A stretch of 59,423 nt of DNA from Sphingobacteriaceae bacterium (GTDB lineage Bacteria > Bacteroidota > Bacteroidia > Sphingobacteriales > Sphingobacteriaceae): assembly GCA_029266635.1 (NCBI GenBank), contig JAQSWM010000014.1, positions 1 through 59,423 of the forward strand, written 5' to 3'. Both the position numbers and the translations under genes were made by a program. Positions 9,284 to 18,523 of this stretch are shown one piece after another (position 1 is the first letter of the stretch; the number at the start of each line of letters is the position of its first letter). A model generated the notes under the pieces. The model had not been told where the DNA came from. It saw nothing but the letters and a program-made list of their open reading frames with translations, and did not search any database.

Positions 9284-10393
9284 TCAGTTGTTCTGTTCGA
9301 TCACCTTAAAGATGATGTCGGATATTTCTCTGCAAACAGTTTCCTTGCTGAAGAGATGAGATTTTGCAAGATTGTTTTTGTGCATGGTGTCGCGTAACTC
9401 ATGAGATTCCAGGAGCCGGGCAACTGCTTTGGCGATACTGTCGGGATTTTTAGCTTCTGCCCACAGGCAATTTTCGGGTTCAGTGAGATAATCGGTCGCA
9501 GCACGGATCGGTGTGGCCACAATGCTGATTCCCGCTGCTACCGAGTTGAAAAGAGCCATGGGGAAGCCTTCCTGGTCGTAGGTAGGGAACACGAGGATAT
9601 CGCTGTTGGAGTAATAAGGCACGACTTCCTTCTCAGGGAGCTTTCCTGTAAAGATGATGCGTCCATCCAAACCGAGGGCTGCAGCTTTTTGCTTCAAGGG
9701 CTCCAGCGCAAACCCGTCGCCAACAATCACCAGAGTAGTCTTGTATTTGTCTTGAATTGATTTATATGCTTCTAAGATGTCGAACACGCCTTTCACCTCC
9801 ACAATCCTTCCCACATACAGCAAAATCTTATGATCGCCGGGTACGCCAATTTGCTCCCTAAAACCTGCATCTTTAGAAAATTGCCAGGCTCTCACAATAT
9901 TCTTCGCGACAAACACCTTTTGTGGCTCAAAATAGTTGATCGCATCTATTTTGCTCTTCTCTTCGGATGATAGAAATAGCCATCCGGAGATATTCTTCCT
10001 CAGAAATGGCATCACTACATTCCGAATGAATTTACTCTCGCTGTTTAAGGTCCCAATTTCTGAGCCGTGCGATTTAAGGAGAATCAGAACCTTTCGTTTG
10101 TAGAGTGATCTGAACAGTTTGATGGTTATGTAGTCCCGAATGCCGGCTTTTACCTCCAGGCGGGAATTGAAATAGATTATGTCAGGATGAAATCGCTTTG
10201 AAAGCTTAACCAGTGTGAGGGCATTCTTGATAATAATGTACAAGCGGGCAAGCTTTGATTCAAAGCCGTCTTTTGCGTGGTAGGGGAACTGTTCGCAACT
10301 GTATCCAAGTTCTGTTAGCCCTTCAATCTCATCGAGACCGAGGTTGATGTGTGTTTGCGATGGTACGCTGTACAGAATTTTGGTTTGATTCAT
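9284..10393 (-). CDS. GT4-family glycosyltransferase of the EPS cluster
   Basis: A 369-residue GT-B-fold enzyme. The C-terminal half shows LLYVGRIVEVKG (about residue 190), LVIVGDGFA (about 224), IIFTGKLPEKEV (about 247) and the donor-sugar-binding E-x7-E type region FPTYDQEGFPMALFNSVAAG (about 270-290). It probably adds one sugar to the lipid-linked EPS repeat unit in the cytoplasm. It lies 15 bp downstream of the acyltransferase gene in a tight operon. Donor and acceptor cannot be read from the sequence. Confidence 0.87.
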   Translation of the reverse strand: MNQTKILYSVPSQTHINLGLDEIEGLTELGYSCEQFPYHAKDGFESKLARLYIIIKNALTLVKLSKRFHPDIIYFNSRLEVKAGIRDYITIKLFRSLYKRKVLILLKSHGSEIGTLNSESKFIRNVVMPFLRKNISGWLFLSSEEKSKIDAINYFEPQKVFVAKNIVRAWQFSKDAGFREQIGVPGDHKILLYVGRIVEVKGVFDILEAYKSIQDKYKTTLVIVGDGFALEPLKQKAAALGLDGRIIFTGKLPEKEVVPYYSNSDILVFPTYDQEGFPMALFNSVAAGISIVATPIRAATDYLTEPENCLWAEAKNPDSIAKAVARLLESHELRDTMHKNNLAKSHLFSKETVCREISDIIFKVIEQNN

Positions 10394-10408
10394 GGCTTAA
10401 TCAATGAA

Positions 10409-11458
10409 CTATAATGAACCCGAGACATATTTTCCAAGTGGTATCCTGTTAAGTACTTTTATAACGAGGCAGCTAAGAAACAGGCAGATAATAGCAGTTA
10501 ACGGAATCCCTATCCAAGGATTTATCAACTTGTAGTTCACGCCAAAATGCGACAATACTATCAGGATGATAATATGATTCAGGTAAATGCCGAAGCCGTA
10601 TTTTCCTACCGTTGAACGCACCGTAGCAAATCCATTTTGGACAACTGTTTCACCCATCCCCTTGATGAATATAAATGCCGAAACTGACATAAGAAGCACG
10701 TTTATGGATAGCCTGTTGTAAAAAATATCAGAGAATGTGCCGTCACTCGCAGTCAGCCAGTAGGTGCCATATAAGGTAATAGCAAATCCGAGAAGAAAGA
10801 CAGGCACGGCGATGAGCCGCATCCGCTGAGTGATGGTAATTCTTTCGGAAATAAAATATCCAAGCACAACATAGCCAATGTATCCGCTGAAGTAGCTGAG
10901 ATCGAACGGAGTTTTCCATTCAACAAAGCGTTGCTGATTGATTAGCAATGTGAACAGCCATATAGCAAGAAAGTAGATCAGGCCGGCCCTGCTTGCGGTT
11001 TGCGCCCAGGGCTTTATGATCGGGATGAACATGTACACGCCGATTATCATGTACACATACCAGAGATGCACTTCAGAACCCTGGAGCAATTGTTCAAAAA
11101 ACCATGGGAAGAAGTGCCTGCTTTGACTTTCCAAGCCTTCGTCTCTTACTTTGAGCGCAAAATGAAAAATCAGGTAGATGACGAACCAAAACAGAAAGGG
11201 GAGAAGGATCCGGTTAAGCCGGCGCTTCAAAAAGTCTCTCATGCCGATGGACTGGCGCAGCAGGAGGCATCCGGTTATCATCACAAAGACCGGTGTTCCA
11301 AAACGACAGAGAGAATCGTAAAAGTGAGCAATCCACCAGGCGTGGTTTCCATTTTTGTTAAATTCTGCCACCACGCCATCAGCCGCTACGTGCAATATTA
11401 TTATCGCCGTAGTAGATATAAGCTTCAAATTATCTATCCAGGTTGATGGAGCCTTCAC
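10409..11458 (-). CDS. membrane acyltransferase (acyltransferase-3 / OafA-like)
   Basis: About ten hydrophobic segments span 349 residues, with an early helix carrying a histidine (IIILHVAAD, about residue 20) and the RRLNRILLPFLFW stretch typical of acyltransferase family 3. These proteins O-acylate surface polysaccharides, usually with acetyl groups. The start is GTG at 11458, which overlaps the stop of the upstream GT2 gene by 4 bases (GTGA), so translation is probably coupled. It likely decorates the EPS subunit; the acyl donor is unknown. Confidence 0.83.
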   Translation of the reverse strand: MKAPSTWIDNLKLISTTAIIILHVAADGVVAEFNKNGNHAWWIAHFYDSLCRFGTPVFVMITGCLLLRQSIGMRDFLKRRLNRILLPFLFWFVIYLIFHFALKVRDEGLESQSRHFFPWFFEQLLQGSEVHLWYVYMIIGVYMFIPIIKPWAQTASRAGLIYFLAIWLFTLLINQQRFVEWKTPFDLSYFSGYIGYVVLGYFISERITITQRMRLIAVPVFLLGFAITLYGTYWLTASDGTFSDIFYNRLSINVLLMSVSAFIFIKGMGETVVQNGFATVRSTVGKYGFGIYLNHIIILIVLSHFGVNYKLINPWIGIPLTAIICLFLSCLVIKVLNRIPLGKYVSGSL

Positions 11459-12471
11459 GCTGCAGTTTTTTGCTGTGTCTGGTTGGTAGAGGTGCGGTGT
11501 ATCAGGTCAGCTTTCGCCACAACTCCGTAGGCATACAAGCACCACGTGTATAATTGCGGAGAGATAGAAAAAATGTTAAAAGCAATTTTGTGCTTCTTGC
11601 GCACTATGGCTGATGTTCTGATAAATGGCGCATACGCTTTGAGCCTGGCTGCCACCTGACGGTATTCGTTGGGGTAATGTTCCTTGCCGGCCAGCAAAAT
11701 GAGATTCAGCAAGGATATGTTCACCACAATATCAAAGCCTTTCGCATGCTCAATACAGCCCTGGCTTTGCTTGTTGACCAGTTTGAGAATCTTGTCTGCT
11801 ATGGCGGCGGTCTCCAGATACTTCAAATTGAAACCAGCCATACTGATCGAATTCTCCCGTATCAGGTAGTTATATTTAATCGCGTCTGCTACTACTATCT
11901 TCTCGGCTTTAAGCAATGCCCGGCAGTTGTAAAGAACGTCCTCATTCATCCGTCCCTCGAACTTTATATCACGGACTTTGCTCAATAGGTAAATTTTGTT
12001 GTTGGCACTTTCTTCAAGACTCCCTTTGAAAAACCTGCATAGTGCTTCGTCTGGGGCGAGCACTTTTATCTCCGGGCTTTCTTCCGGCTCTTCTGTTTTG
12101 TGCGGATAAATTACCCGGATGCGGCATACAGAAATGTCAGCATCATGATCTAAGGCATTCTTTAACAAAAACTGGTACATGTCGGCATCTATCGTATCGT
12201 CAGCATCAATAAAGCCAACAAACCTTCCTTTAGCCACATTTAAACCAGTGTTGCGTGCTTCCGACACTCCTTTATTTTGCTGGTTGATCACTATAACCCG
12301 ATTGTCTTTCTTTTCGAACTCGAGGCACTTTTGATAGCTGCCATCAGTCGAGCCATCATTTACCAGAATGAGCTCAAAATCCCTAAAGGTTTGGTTCAAA
12401 ATAGAGTTGACGCATTCCTCGAGGTAGCGTTCTTTATTATAAACAGGTACTATGATTGAGAGCTCTGGCAT
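11455..12471 (-). CDS. GT2-family glycosyltransferase
   Basis: A classic GT-A start: MPELSIIVPVYNKERYLEEC, then LVNDGSTDGS and FIDADDTID (the DxD-type motif) in the first 100 residues. I place the start at ATG 12471, 1 bp after the stop of the flippase gene. A longer open frame to 12549 would overlap the flippase gene by 77 bp and put unrelated residues before the conserved MPELS. The protein is then 338 residues. It probably adds a sugar to the EPS repeat unit; the C-terminal part gives no hint of specificity. Confidence 0.87.
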   Translation of the reverse strand: MPELSIIVPVYNKERYLEECVNSILNQTFRDFELILVNDGSTDGSYQKCLEFEKKDNRVIVINQQNKGVSEARNTGLNVAKGRFVGFIDADDTIDADMYQFLLKNALDHDADISVCRIRVIYPHKTEEPEESPEIKVLAPDEALCRFFKGSLEESANNKIYLLSKVRDIKFEGRMNEDVLYNCRALLKAEKIVVADAIKYNYLIRENSISMAGFNLKYLETAAIADKILKLVNKQSQGCIEHAKGFDIVVNISLLNLILLAGKEHYPNEYRQVAARLKAYAPFIRTSAIVRKKHKIAFNIFSISPQLYTWCLYAYGVVAKADLIHRTSTNQTQQKTAA

Positions 12472-12472
12472 A

Positions 12473-13960
12473 TTACTTACTAAGCGGAATTGCAGGCTCC
12501 AGTTGTTGATTATCACCCGTCCATTTACTCTGCATAGAATAAATGCCAAATGCAGCTAGTGCAACAGCCGCGGTGACGGCGAATAAGGAAATGTACGGGT
12601 TTAGGCTTTCTGCGATCAAATGGTACAACAGCACAGAACCTCCCAAAAGCACGTAAAACCCGAGGCAATAGAGCGGTGTGGTAATTTTCTTCGATATCAA
12701 AAGCATATCCTGTGCTATGTGAAAGAAAAGGAAGGATGCGAAGATTGAATAATTGATCACGGCCAAGGACTTGCTGAAAAAGTGAAGCCCGATGAAACAG
12801 CCCGCTACATTAATTGCAAAGCTCAGGAGATTGAACAGCATGTCTTTGCTTTCAAGTCCGATGGCTACGATCAGGTTTGCCTGCAACAGAACAGTGGGCA
12901 GCACCAGAAAAGTCAGGAACATCTGTTTCAGGCACAGGTCGGCACCCGGATAACCTGATCCAAATGCAAGGGGAATTACGTCTGTTGCTAAAGCATTCAC
13001 CATGAGATATGATATCAGAGCAAATAATGTATAAAGCAGAAAAACTGTTTTATAAATCTTTTTCAATGCCCGGAAATCTCCCTGATTGTAATACTTTATA
13101 AACTGTGGGAATATGGTACTGCCGGCAATAAGCGGTAAGATCCCGAAGATGGAGAACACACGATATGCTATTTCGTAGTTGGCTACGTCTGCTAAGGTGA
13201 GCATCTTGGAGATGATAATGTTGGCAATACGCCAGTAAATAATAGAAATACTGCCGATCACTATAAATTGCCAGTTCTTGATGACAATCTTCTTCAGGTC
13301 AGTGTAGTCTATTTTCGCTTTTATCAGCGATGATAGCGTGATAGTCCCTTCTGCGCCGACTTTGAGGAATAAGCTTAAGGTCACAATTCGCACTGCTATC
13401 ATAAGTGCTGACAAGACGGCGATTGAGAAGGGTATAACAAAGAGCAAACATCCAACCACCAGCTTCAGAAAGCCATCTATCACCAAAATAGTTGCTGTTT
13501 TCTTTTGCCTGAACTCGGCGATGTTCAAGCTTTTGATGGCATTTATAAAATTATCGAAAATGATGTTTGTGCCTAATATTATGCAGAGAAGCCTTATTTG
13601 CCCATCGGGATAAATTGCGTATGCCATGCCGATATTAACCAGGTAGAATAGTATCCCCAAGCCAACCTGGGTCTTCAGGAATTTGCTGGTAAGCATCAGC
13701 TTGTCTGATTCCGTATCGTACTCTCTGATGAACCACTGCCCCAGGCCCATGCTTGAAAACGCAACAACCAACTGATAAACTGTAGTGGCAATCAGGAACT
13801 CCGCAAACTCAGGCGCAGAGTATTTACGGGCAACAACAACAAAAAATAAGCTTACAAACAGAACTTGTAATACATTGGAGAATACCCCCCAAATGCTATT
13901 TGTTACAAGGGCTGACTGAAGGAACTTAAGATTTTTATGTTGTAGCCATTTCATCAACAT
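12473..13960 (-). CDS. Wzx-like polysaccharide flippase
   Basis: A 495-residue, strongly hydrophobic protein with about 12-14 predicted membrane segments and the layout of the MATE/PST polysaccharide-transport superfamily. It would flip the lipid-linked EPS repeat unit across the inner membrane. The start overlaps the end of the upstream polymerase gene by 26 bp (20 bp if ATG 13954 is used) and its stop is 1 bp before the GT2 start, so the three genes are translationally linked. Family assignment rests on topology and context rather than a sharp motif. Confidence 0.82.
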   Translation of the reverse strand: MLMKWLQHKNLKFLQSALVTNSIWGVFSNVLQVLFVSLFFVVVARKYSAPEFAEFLIATTVYQLVVAFSSMGLGQWFIREYDTESDKLMLTSKFLKTQVGLGILFYLVNIGMAYAIYPDGQIRLLCIILGTNIIFDNFINAIKSLNIAEFRQKKTATILVIDGFLKLVVGCLLFVIPFSIAVLSALMIAVRIVTLSLFLKVGAEGTITLSSLIKAKIDYTDLKKIVIKNWQFIVIGSISIIYWRIANIIISKMLTLADVANYEIAYRVFSIFGILPLIAGSTIFPQFIKYYNQGDFRALKKIYKTVFLLYTLFALISYLMVNALATDVIPLAFGSGYPGADLCLKQMFLTFLVLPTVLLQANLIVAIGLESKDMLFNLLSFAINVAGCFIGLHFFSKSLAVINYSIFASFLFFHIAQDMLLISKKITTPLYCLGFYVLLGGSVLLYHLIAESLNPYISLFAVTAAVALAAFGIYSMQSKWTGDNQQLEPAIPLSK

Positions 13961-15257
13961 ATTCTTCAGGAGGATAAGTTATCATCAGGGTAATCATGCT
14001 CACAACCATCAACAACAGCCTGTAATCATAAATGGAGTAAACGGTATTAAAAGCAACCATCCAGCTAATCATTGATGCCATAAAAAAGACAATCTGCTTG
14101 TAATGCTTGCCCCTGAAGTAATTCACAAGCCCGGACATCAGCGGGACAAAGAGAAATAGAAGAAAGATGGTAAAGCCAATGTATCCGTTCTCAACCAGGA
14201 TCTTGAGGTAGCCATTTTCAGGCTGGTCAAAATAGACCAGTTGCCCATCTTCTATTTCAATGTATTGATCCTGCACATGCCGCATGATATATCGCTGGTA
14301 ATTATTAGTGCCTATACCCAGATAGGGGTGTTTTCTCGATATCTCCAAGGCTTCAGTCCAGATGCTTTGCCTGTACAGATAATCTTCGGAAATGGCTTTT
14401 GTGCGGGAAAATACCCCGGTTGTTGGCGAAATGATGAAGTAAGCCGCAACGCCAAGTACTAATATTATACTTCCGTAAATGCGATATTGTTTGCTCGCCA
14501 TCAGCAATACCAGGAAGAGCCCTACGGCAAACCCGCCAAAGGCCGAGCGGCTGCCCGCCAGCGCAATAGCCGCCAGACAGAACGTGAAGACCCCATAGTT
14601 AAACCAAACTTTCCTGTTTGAATAACTCTCGTGCCGGTATAGAAATAAAAAGCTGCCGAGCGCCAGATATTGGCCGTGTGCCTGCGAATCATAAAATACT
14701 CCAGGATACCGAACTATGTGAAATACCGGATCGATAGTGTTCATAGCCAGCCCGGGATAGAAGGTGAAGCCCAGGCCTACTGCAAGTTGCCCAACGAGAA
14801 AGCCCAGGTCAATCAGAAAAGCAATCTTCAGTGCATTGATAGCCTTCAGGTGAAATGATGGATCATTCACACATTCCGTTATGAAGAAGCGAGCGATAAT
14901 GAAAATCGGCACAGTTTTCAGAAACGTAATCAGAAGCTTGTCAGGGAACTCTGATGCCATTTTCCCTATCATCACCACGATGATGAAGGCCACAGACATA
15001 AAGAAGTAGACGTTTTTTCGGCTTCGAAGATTTATACGTATAAAGTCTTTAATCAAAAAGAAAACGCAGTAATAACTGATCGCATCAAATACCTTAAAAC
15101 CACCATAAGCCTCTTTGGTGATTTTTAAATCCATAAATGGCAGGAAAGCCAATATGAACCACAAGCAGGATTGTACTGTGTTACCCTGTTTAAATGCGTT
15201 ATAAAAAAAGGCAAGTAGGGTTATAACCGGTAAAATGAATATCAGCTTGTCACGCAT
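13935..15257 (-). CDS. Wzy/O-antigen-ligase-like membrane protein
   Basis: A 440-residue protein with about 10-12 membrane segments and one large extracytoplasmic loop (about residues 275-350) that includes SRKHPYLGIGTNNY, typical of the O-antigen ligase/polymerase family. In a Wzx/Wzy-type cluster it would polymerise the repeat units at the outer face of the inner membrane. It is preceded by a terminator-like hairpin at the end of wzc, so its transcription may be attenuated relative to the genes upstream. A ligase role cannot be excluded. Confidence 0.83.
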   Translation of the reverse strand: MRDKLIFILPVITLLAFFYNAFKQGNTVQSCLWFILAFLPFMDLKITKEAYGGFKVFDAISYYCVFFLIKDFIRINLRSRKNVYFFMSVAFIIVVMIGKMASEFPDKLLITFLKTVPIFIIARFFITECVNDPSFHLKAINALKIAFLIDLGFLVGQLAVGLGFTFYPGLAMNTIDPVFHIVRYPGVFYDSQAHGQYLALGSFLFLYRHESYSNRKVWFNYGVFTFCLAAIALAGSRSAFGGFAVGLFLVLLMASKQYRIYGSIILVLGVAAYFIISPTTGVFSRTKAISEDYLYRQSIWTEALEISRKHPYLGIGTNNYQRYIMRHVQDQYIEIEDGQLVYFDQPENGYLKILVENGYIGFTIFLLFLFVPLMSGLVNYFRGKHYKQIVFFMASMISWMVAFNTVYSIYDYRLLLMVVSMITLMITYPPEEYVDEMATT

Positions 15258-15292
15258 TATGATACCTGGCTATACTTGATTCAGGAGAAAAA

Positions 15293-15322
15293 TTTAAGCA
15301 GGTCCATTAGAACCTGCTTAAA
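15293..15322 (-). terminator. hairpin with T-tract enclosing the wzc stop codon
   Basis: On the minus strand an 11-bp perfect stem (15293-15303 with 15312-15322) has an 8-nt loop and is followed by five T. The TAA stop of wzc (15307-15309) lies inside the loop. It probably acts as a partial terminator between the export genes and the polymerase/transferase genes, because the 49-bp gap that follows holds no obvious new promoter. Confidence 0.7.
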
Positions 15323-17664
15323 AATAACTTCAAAGATGTATTGAAGGCCGGCTTGGGCGATTGCGTATAGTAGCTGTTATCGTAAGCGTAACCATAGCCG
15401 TATTTGCCTTTTTTGATGCCGTTGAAGATGATATTCATCCTTGGCAGCTTGCCTTCGTGCTGGACTTCTGAAATAAAATCAAGTTCATCCTTTAATGTAT
15501 GGCCCTGCCGGACAATGTAAAGGGAAACGTCTGCATGGCGGGCGATAATCATAGCGTCTGTCACAAGATGCAGCGGCGGGCTATCGATAATCACATCGTC
15601 ATACCTTTCCTTCAACCCATTTATCAAATCTCCCAATCGCTCACGCTCCAACAATTCTGATGGGTTAGGTGGGATGTAGCCGCTGCCAATCACATCGAGC
15701 GTAGGCACCAAACCTGATGGCTGGATGATATCGTCCAATGGCATGTCAGAGGAAAGGAAATCGCTGATGCCGGAGTGCTCTTTATTCAAATCAAAAATGC
15801 TAAGCACCCGCGGGCGGCGCAGGTCCATCTCCAGGATCACAGTCTTCCGGTCGGTTGCTGCCAGAGAAGCTGCCAGGTTGGAGCTTACAAAGCTTTTTCC
15901 TTCCCCTGCTGTGCTGGATGTAAATAGCGTAACCCTGCCTATGTCTTTTTTGTTGTCGTGCAGATAATGCAGATTGGTCCGCAGAGATCGAAACTGCTCG
16001 CTTATGATGTGCCTTGAGTTGTCAAGTACAATGATGTTTTTGCCCAGATCTTCATAGGACAGTTCGCCGAGAAGGGGAACGTCCACTGCGTTTTCAAGGT
16101 CGCGGCGTTCGGTGATTTTGTTATTGAAAGATTGCCTGAAGAACACAATAATGAATGGCAATCCAAGGCCAATGAGCAAGGCAATTGCAAAAACCAGCAT
16201 CGGCCGAGGCCACTTGATCTCACCCACGTTAGCTTTATCTACTATGCGGGCATCCACAAATGTAGAAGCGTAGCTAAGGGCAAGTTCTTCACGTTTCTGG
16301 AGAAGGTATACGTATAGGTTCTCTTTAATAGATTGCTGCCGTTTCATGCCCACATACTGGCGTTCCTGAACAGGGATGTCTTTAATTGACGACTCAAACT
16401 TGTTGTTAAATGAATCAAGCTGACGTTTGCTACTGAGCAGTGAAGACTTAATTCCTCTGATAGTCTCGCGAATTGCAGACTTTGAAGAAGCTATTTGCCG
16501 GTCGATAGGTTCAAAGGCAGGATTGCCCTCGGGCGTAGTCGCCAGTAGTTCTTCGCGTTTAAGTTGTAGTTCAGCAAGCTTCTCAATCAGGTTGTTCAAG
16601 GCAGGGTCATTAATTCCGATAGTTGCAGGTGCATCGGATGAACCTGATGAGTTAACGTAATGCTCGATGCCGTTTATAATGTTTAATTGGACATTAACTT
16701 CGTTCAGCTTGCTATCATTATTTTGTACGTTTTCGAGATAGAACTTAGACTGTGAGTCGATGTCTGTAAGCCCCTGGCTGCTTCTATAGCCCTCAACCTG
16801 TTTTTCGGCCTTGCTAAGTTCACCGGTTAGAGAAGCCAACCGCTTGTCGATAAAGTCGATCGTACTTTTAGTGGTACGCTTTTCCTCATCGATGCTGACT
16901 TCGTTATAAGTTTTGATCAGATAATTCAGGAAGTCTTTGCCTCTTTTTGGAACGCGGTCTGTAACGAAAAGGCCAATGGTAGGCGCTGCCTTATCCAGCA
17001 GATGAGTATCGAGCTCCTTCAGGTATTCGTTCGCCACCTTTTCAGGATTATTGATGCTTACAGTTACTGTTGAGCCGATATATTGATCAAGAAAATCTGT
17101 CGGTTTTAATACCCAGCGCCCAAAGCCACTTTTAACCAGTTCATTGAACCGATGGGTTTGTTTCCCGCCAGAAAGGTTCTTGACCTCATAGGTATTTGCA
17201 TTTTTAATTGTTACTTCAAATGACTGCTTCTTCAGTAAGTTACCCTTGCCTGCCAGCATGAACCTAAAAGGAGTGGTTTCATATAAATCATCCTTTTTAA
17301 CAAGGCCATCTTTTGCAGAATAGTTAACCCACAACTGAAGGTCGTTTATCACCTTGGTAATGATGTTCTTCGACCTCAGTATCTGAATTTCAGTTTCTGC
17401 GCTTTTAGGCGTACGAGCTTCATCAATCTCCTGCAGGCCGGATTTATCAGGTGCTGCTTTCTTCTCATCTTTTACGAGTATAGTAGCACTGATTTCGTAA
17501 GCAGGATCTACTGTTTTTAAGTAGATCGCTGCTGCAGTGAAGGCAAGTATTAACCCGAGCAGGAATAAAGGCCAGTGATATAAATATTTCTTGGCTATCC
17601 TGCCCAGGTCTGTAAAATGGTTCTCTTTTTTTATGAAGGGCTTCTTTAGCTGTTCAGAGCTCAT
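15307..17664 (-). CDS. wzc: Wzc-like tyrosine-protein kinase / polysaccharide co-polymerase
   Basis: The 785 residues contain an N-terminal chain-length (Wzz-type) domain with a membrane helix at about 30-50, a long coiled-coil periplasmic part (about 240-460), a second helix near 500, and a C-terminal bacterial tyrosine kinase domain. The kinase shows Walker A TAGEGKSFVSSN, the Walker A' strand VILEMDLRRPR and Walker B DVIIDSPP. The tail has a tyrosine cluster (YGYGYAYDNSYY) for autophosphorylation. It controls EPS chain length and export together with Wza, whose gene lies 3 bp upstream. The stop codon sits in a hairpin loop. Confidence 0.93.
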   Translation of the reverse strand: MSSEQLKKPFIKKENHFTDLGRIAKKYLYHWPLFLLGLILAFTAAAIYLKTVDPAYEISATILVKDEKKAAPDKSGLQEIDEARTPKSAETEIQILRSKNIITKVINDLQLWVNYSAKDGLVKKDDLYETTPFRFMLAGKGNLLKKQSFEVTIKNANTYEVKNLSGGKQTHRFNELVKSGFGRWVLKPTDFLDQYIGSTVTVSINNPEKVANEYLKELDTHLLDKAAPTIGLFVTDRVPKRGKDFLNYLIKTYNEVSIDEEKRTTKSTIDFIDKRLASLTGELSKAEKQVEGYRSSQGLTDIDSQSKFYLENVQNNDSKLNEVNVQLNIINGIEHYVNSSGSSDAPATIGINDPALNNLIEKLAELQLKREELLATTPEGNPAFEPIDRQIASSKSAIRETIRGIKSSLLSSKRQLDSFNNKFESSIKDIPVQERQYVGMKRQQSIKENLYVYLLQKREELALSYASTFVDARIVDKANVGEIKWPRPMLVFAIALLIGLGLPFIIVFFRQSFNNKITERRDLENAVDVPLLGELSYEDLGKNIIVLDNSRHIISEQFRSLRTNLHYLHDNKKDIGRVTLFTSSTAGEGKSFVSSNLAASLAATDRKTVILEMDLRRPRVLSIFDLNKEHSGISDFLSSDMPLDDIIQPSGLVPTLDVIGSGYIPPNPSELLERERLGDLINGLKERYDDVIIDSPPLHLVTDAMIIARHADVSLYIVRQGHTLKDELDFISEVQHEGKLPRMNIIFNGIKKGKYGYGYAYDNSYYTQSPKPAFNTSLKLFLSRF

Positions 17665-17667
17665 TTT

Positions 17668-18456
17668 TTATTTCAGGATTGAATAAGTAATAGCAATCAG
17701 AGATAACGCTGAAATGAGGATGCTTGCTTTTGAGTAGCTGTTGTCTACAGTTTCAAGCTTAAGCTTGCTTGGAGTTACCACTATAAGATCATTGCTTTTG
17801 AGGTAGAAATAAGGCGACTCAAATATGTTTTTGGAAGTAAGGTCAATTGGTACATAAACCCGTTTGCCGTCACGTTCTCTAACTAACAGAACATTATCGC
17901 GATGAGCGGTGATGTTCAAATCGCCTGCAAGGGCCAAAGCTTCAGTAAGGGTTAATCTTTCGCTTGCGCTGGTGTAGATGTTAGGGCGCATTACATCACC
18001 TAAAACAGCTACTTTGAAGTTAACTATACGAACAGAAACATTTGGTTCTCTTAAGTAAGTTGTAAGCCTTTGCTGTAATTGGTCAGAAAGTTGTTTTGTT
18101 GTTAAACCGGTAACTTTCATTTTGCCAACAAGCGGAAGGGTAACTTCTCCGTTTTCGTCAACCAGATATCCGTAAGTTGGATTGTTCATGGTATTTGAGC
18201 CCGATGCTGCCAGGTTGTTGTTGAACACAGCAGACGCTTCCGGATTAAGGCTTCCAACGGTAATGGAAACCTGATCGTGCGGTTGTATGGTTAACGATGT
18301 GTAATTGTTTAGGTCGGTAGTGGTAACATTCGACCTGCTTAGATCCTGGAAGTAAGGGATCTTATCATAAGATGCACAAGATGAGAAAAGCGATACAGCT
18401 ATCCCAAGCCCGAAGGCCATTTTGGTAAGTTTGAACAGAGAGGTATTAACTTTCAT
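17668..18456 (-). CDS. wza: Wza-like polysaccharide export lipoprotein
   Basis: A lipoprotein signal (LFSSC, cysteine about residue 27) is followed by the Poly_export domain (LTIQPHDQVSITV, about 55-70, to VTLPLVGKMKVTGLT, about 105-120) and an SLBB domain (VLGDVMRPNIY to about 225). A C-terminal hydrophobic helix, SILISALSLIAITYSIL, is usual for Bacteroidota members, whereas E. coli Wza uses an amphipathic barrel helix. It forms the outer-membrane exit channel for the EPS. Its gene directly precedes wzc, giving the usual pair. Confidence 0.92.
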   Translation of the reverse strand: MKVNTSLFKLTKMAFGLGIAVSLFSSCASYDKIPYFQDLSRSNVTTTDLNNYTSLTIQPHDQVSITVGSLNPEASAVFNNNLAASGSNTMNNPTYGYLVDENGEVTLPLVGKMKVTGLTTKQLSDQLQQRLTTYLREPNVSVRIVNFKVAVLGDVMRPNIYTSASERLTLTEALALAGDLNITAHRDNVLLVRERDGKRVYVPIDLTSKNIFESPYFYLKSNDLIVVTPSKLKLETVDNSYSKASILISALSLIAITYSILK

Positions 18457-18494
18457 GGTTTGATGTTTTTAAAGTGGTACGTAAAATCTTTTCA

Positions 18495-18514
18495 CCAATA
18501 ATCAATTTTATTGG
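18495..18514 (-). terminator. weak AT-rich hairpin between the initiating transferase and wza
   Basis: CCAATAA and TTATTGG form a 7-bp stem with a 6-nt loop in the 67-bp gap. On the minus strand only a short T-run follows some bases later, so any termination would be partial. Confidence 0.3.
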
Positions 18515-18523
18515 CATTTTGTT

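Noticed and set aside
12472-12549. N-terminal extension of the GT2 glycosyltransferase to 12549.
   Set aside because: It overlaps the flippase gene by 77 bp and adds no family sequence; the conserved start MPELS begins at 12471.
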